DNA from: Fibrobacter sp. UWB11
GTDB taxonomy: Bacteria; Fibrobacterota; Fibrobacteria; Fibrobacterales; Fibrobacteraceae
DNA: 64,000 nucleotides
Direction of reading: 5' to 3'
Assembly (NCBI RefSeq): GCF_900143015.1
Contig: NZ_FSRT01000002.1
Location: 1 to 64,000 of the forward strand
Shown here: one piece after another, positions 63,429-64,000 of the stretch
How the letters are laid out: each line of letters opens with the position of its first letter
How positions within the stretch are numbered: position 1 is the stretch's first letter
The notes under the pieces: generated by a model
Databases searched by the model: none
What the model saw: only the letters and a program-made list of their open reading frames with translations
What the model was told of the DNA's origin: nothing
Position numbers and translations under genes: made by a program

Positions 63429-64000
63429 CTTCTCATAATGGGGGTTATCACGTGTTATTCGTTCTAGCAAAACGCTGGCGGGTTCGTCGGATTTGTTTTG
63501 TGGAACGAGTTTTCCGTGGATGGCGAGGTCAAGGATTTTTTGGCGGGTTTGCTTGATATGGGTTTTGAGGAGTTCCTTGTTCTTTTCGATGGCATCGATT
63601 TCGGCGAAGGCTTCTTCAATTTTTGCGACAATACGTTGTTGTTCCGCTAAGGGCGGGAGTGGCACAGTCAAGTCTAAAACAACACTTCGAGCAATGCCAG
63701 GAACAAGTCCATTACCCTGAAATTTTAGGCGCTCATATTGCGAACCAAGAAAATTATACACATAAGCATTCAATGTTTTATCACTTATTCTAATCGCCAT
63801 AATTTGTCTGGCAATATGTGCTTTTTCAAAATCAGCGTAAACATAATTACCATAACCAGATCCTTTACACACAAGCAAGATATCACCTTTTTGCGCAATT
63901 ACCGAAGGATATTCAGTCCATCTATTCAATATCACATGATTATTAACAAAATTACTCGCTCCAGTAATATAAGGCAATCCTTTTTTTTCTGCATTGTATT
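62853..64000 (-). CDS. hsdS: Type I restriction-modification specificity subunit (partial, 5' end beyond window)
   Basis: The frame is open to the right edge (YNAEKKG precedes LPYITGASNF), so the start is missing. At least 382 aa are visible. The end of recognition domain 1 is followed by the conserved central helix (LPPLAEQQRIVAKIEEAF) and KILDLAIHGKLVPQN. Next come the joint NPHYEKIEDEPFEIPENWYW, recognition domain 2 (about 1.0 kb to 62.9 kb) and the distal helix LPPLNEQSRIVAKIEELF. HsdS sets the DNA sequence read by the HsdM/HsdR enzyme; those genes should lie to the right. Confidence 0.93.
   Translation of the reverse strand, partial: YNAEKKGLPYITGASNFVNNHVILNRWTEYPSVIAQKGDILLVCKGSGYGNYVYADFEKAHIARQIMAIRISDKTLNAYVYNFLGSQYERLKFQGNGLVPGIARSVVLDLTVPLPPLAEQQRIVAKIEEAFAEIDAIEKNKELLKTHIKQTRQKILDLAIHGKLVPQNKSDEPASVLLERITRDNPHYEKIEDEPFEIPENWYWVALGSLSSLITKGTTPRGGNVAYIDNGVGFIRAENIPGMLKINSSNMKFIDSATHQGFLARSIIKEGDILITIAGSLGRTAIVHKSDLPLNTNQAISIVRLYLKKDDFLKYVVYALNSSFIQELLLNQTKVTSIPNLTLEIIQRCQIPLPPLNEQSRIVAKIEELFSTLDQMERNLV
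63429..63448 (-). repeat. Inverted repeat, right copy, of the hsdS invertible segment
   Basis: Exact inverse complement of 62293-62312, lying at the same NPHYEK codons of the full hsdS, between its central helix and second recognition domain. Identity stops abruptly on both sides of the 20 bp. Confidence 0.9.

Overview
The window looks like chromosome of a Fibrobacter species (succinogenes/intestinalis type). Four things point there. It carries a TIGR02147-family regulator, a paralogous family best known from Fibrobacter. It has lipoproteins and exported enzymes with long poly-serine linkers. Several exported carbohydrate-active enzymes share a T9SS-like C-terminal module ending in ILVK, VIIK or a similar tail. 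Finally, there are many plant-mannan and pectin enzymes. No rRNA, tRNA or CRISPR lies fully inside the window. The extreme left edge may be the promoter and leader of an rRNA operon running leftward off the window.

Layout. 0.1-5 kb: miaA, a degenerate polysaccharide-deacetylase-like protein, pdxJ, truA and a membrane protein. 5.3-9.5 kb: a solitary OLD-family ATPase/nuclease and monomeric icd. 9.5-12 kb: a TIGR02147 regulator coupled to a lipoprotein. 12.2-17 kb: a pectin module (PL10 lyase, CE8 esterase) and an unknown gene. 17-24.3 kb: M16 and M6 peptidases, a sugar-type transporter, mnmE and an aldose epimerase. 24.4-34.1 kb: a mannan/glucan array (GH26, GH5, GH26, GH26) interrupted by a HigBA-type toxin-antitoxin pair in AT-rich DNA. 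34.1-37.6 kb: GH57, hpt and a small membrane protein. 37.6-42.4 kb: a gltX/BON-zinc protein/WYL regulator/queA operon. 42.6-45.4 kb: fabV and an AGCS symporter. 45.6-51.3 kb: two related Ser-rich lipoproteins, mlaF, mlaE and dnaB. 51.4-58.9 kb: a UDG-like protein, coaBC, an acyltransferase, rpsA, cmk and two lipoproteins. 59-60.2 kb: a TraB/PrgY-like protein. 60.3-64 kb: an integrase, an ORF6N protein and two opposed type I hsdS coding regions; hsdS runs off the right edge.

The most striking system is at the right end. A perfect 20-bp inverted repeat (62293-62312 and 63429-63448) sits at the same codons of the full hsdS and of an opposed half-hsdS. Inverting the roughly 1.1 kb between the copies would exchange the second DNA-recognition domain of the type I restriction-modification enzyme. 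A tyrosine recombinase encoded 1.2 kb away is the obvious candidate invertase. This is a recognisable phase-variation design, apparently with its own recombinase and an ORF6N partner.

Other genome-scale signals are: (i) a REP-like palindromic repeat family ending in GGATGACA or GGGGTGACA at many gene ends, one copy of which is read through as protein in the CoaBC interdomain linker; (ii) degenerate heptamer repeats related to TTAGTCA/TTGGTCA, sometimes arranged as long imperfect hairpins and lying just upstream of mnmE, coaBC and cmk; and (iii) TATCTT/TATTTT boxes 6-11 nt before start codons that mostly lack Shine-Dalgarno sequences, suggesting near-leaderless transcripts.
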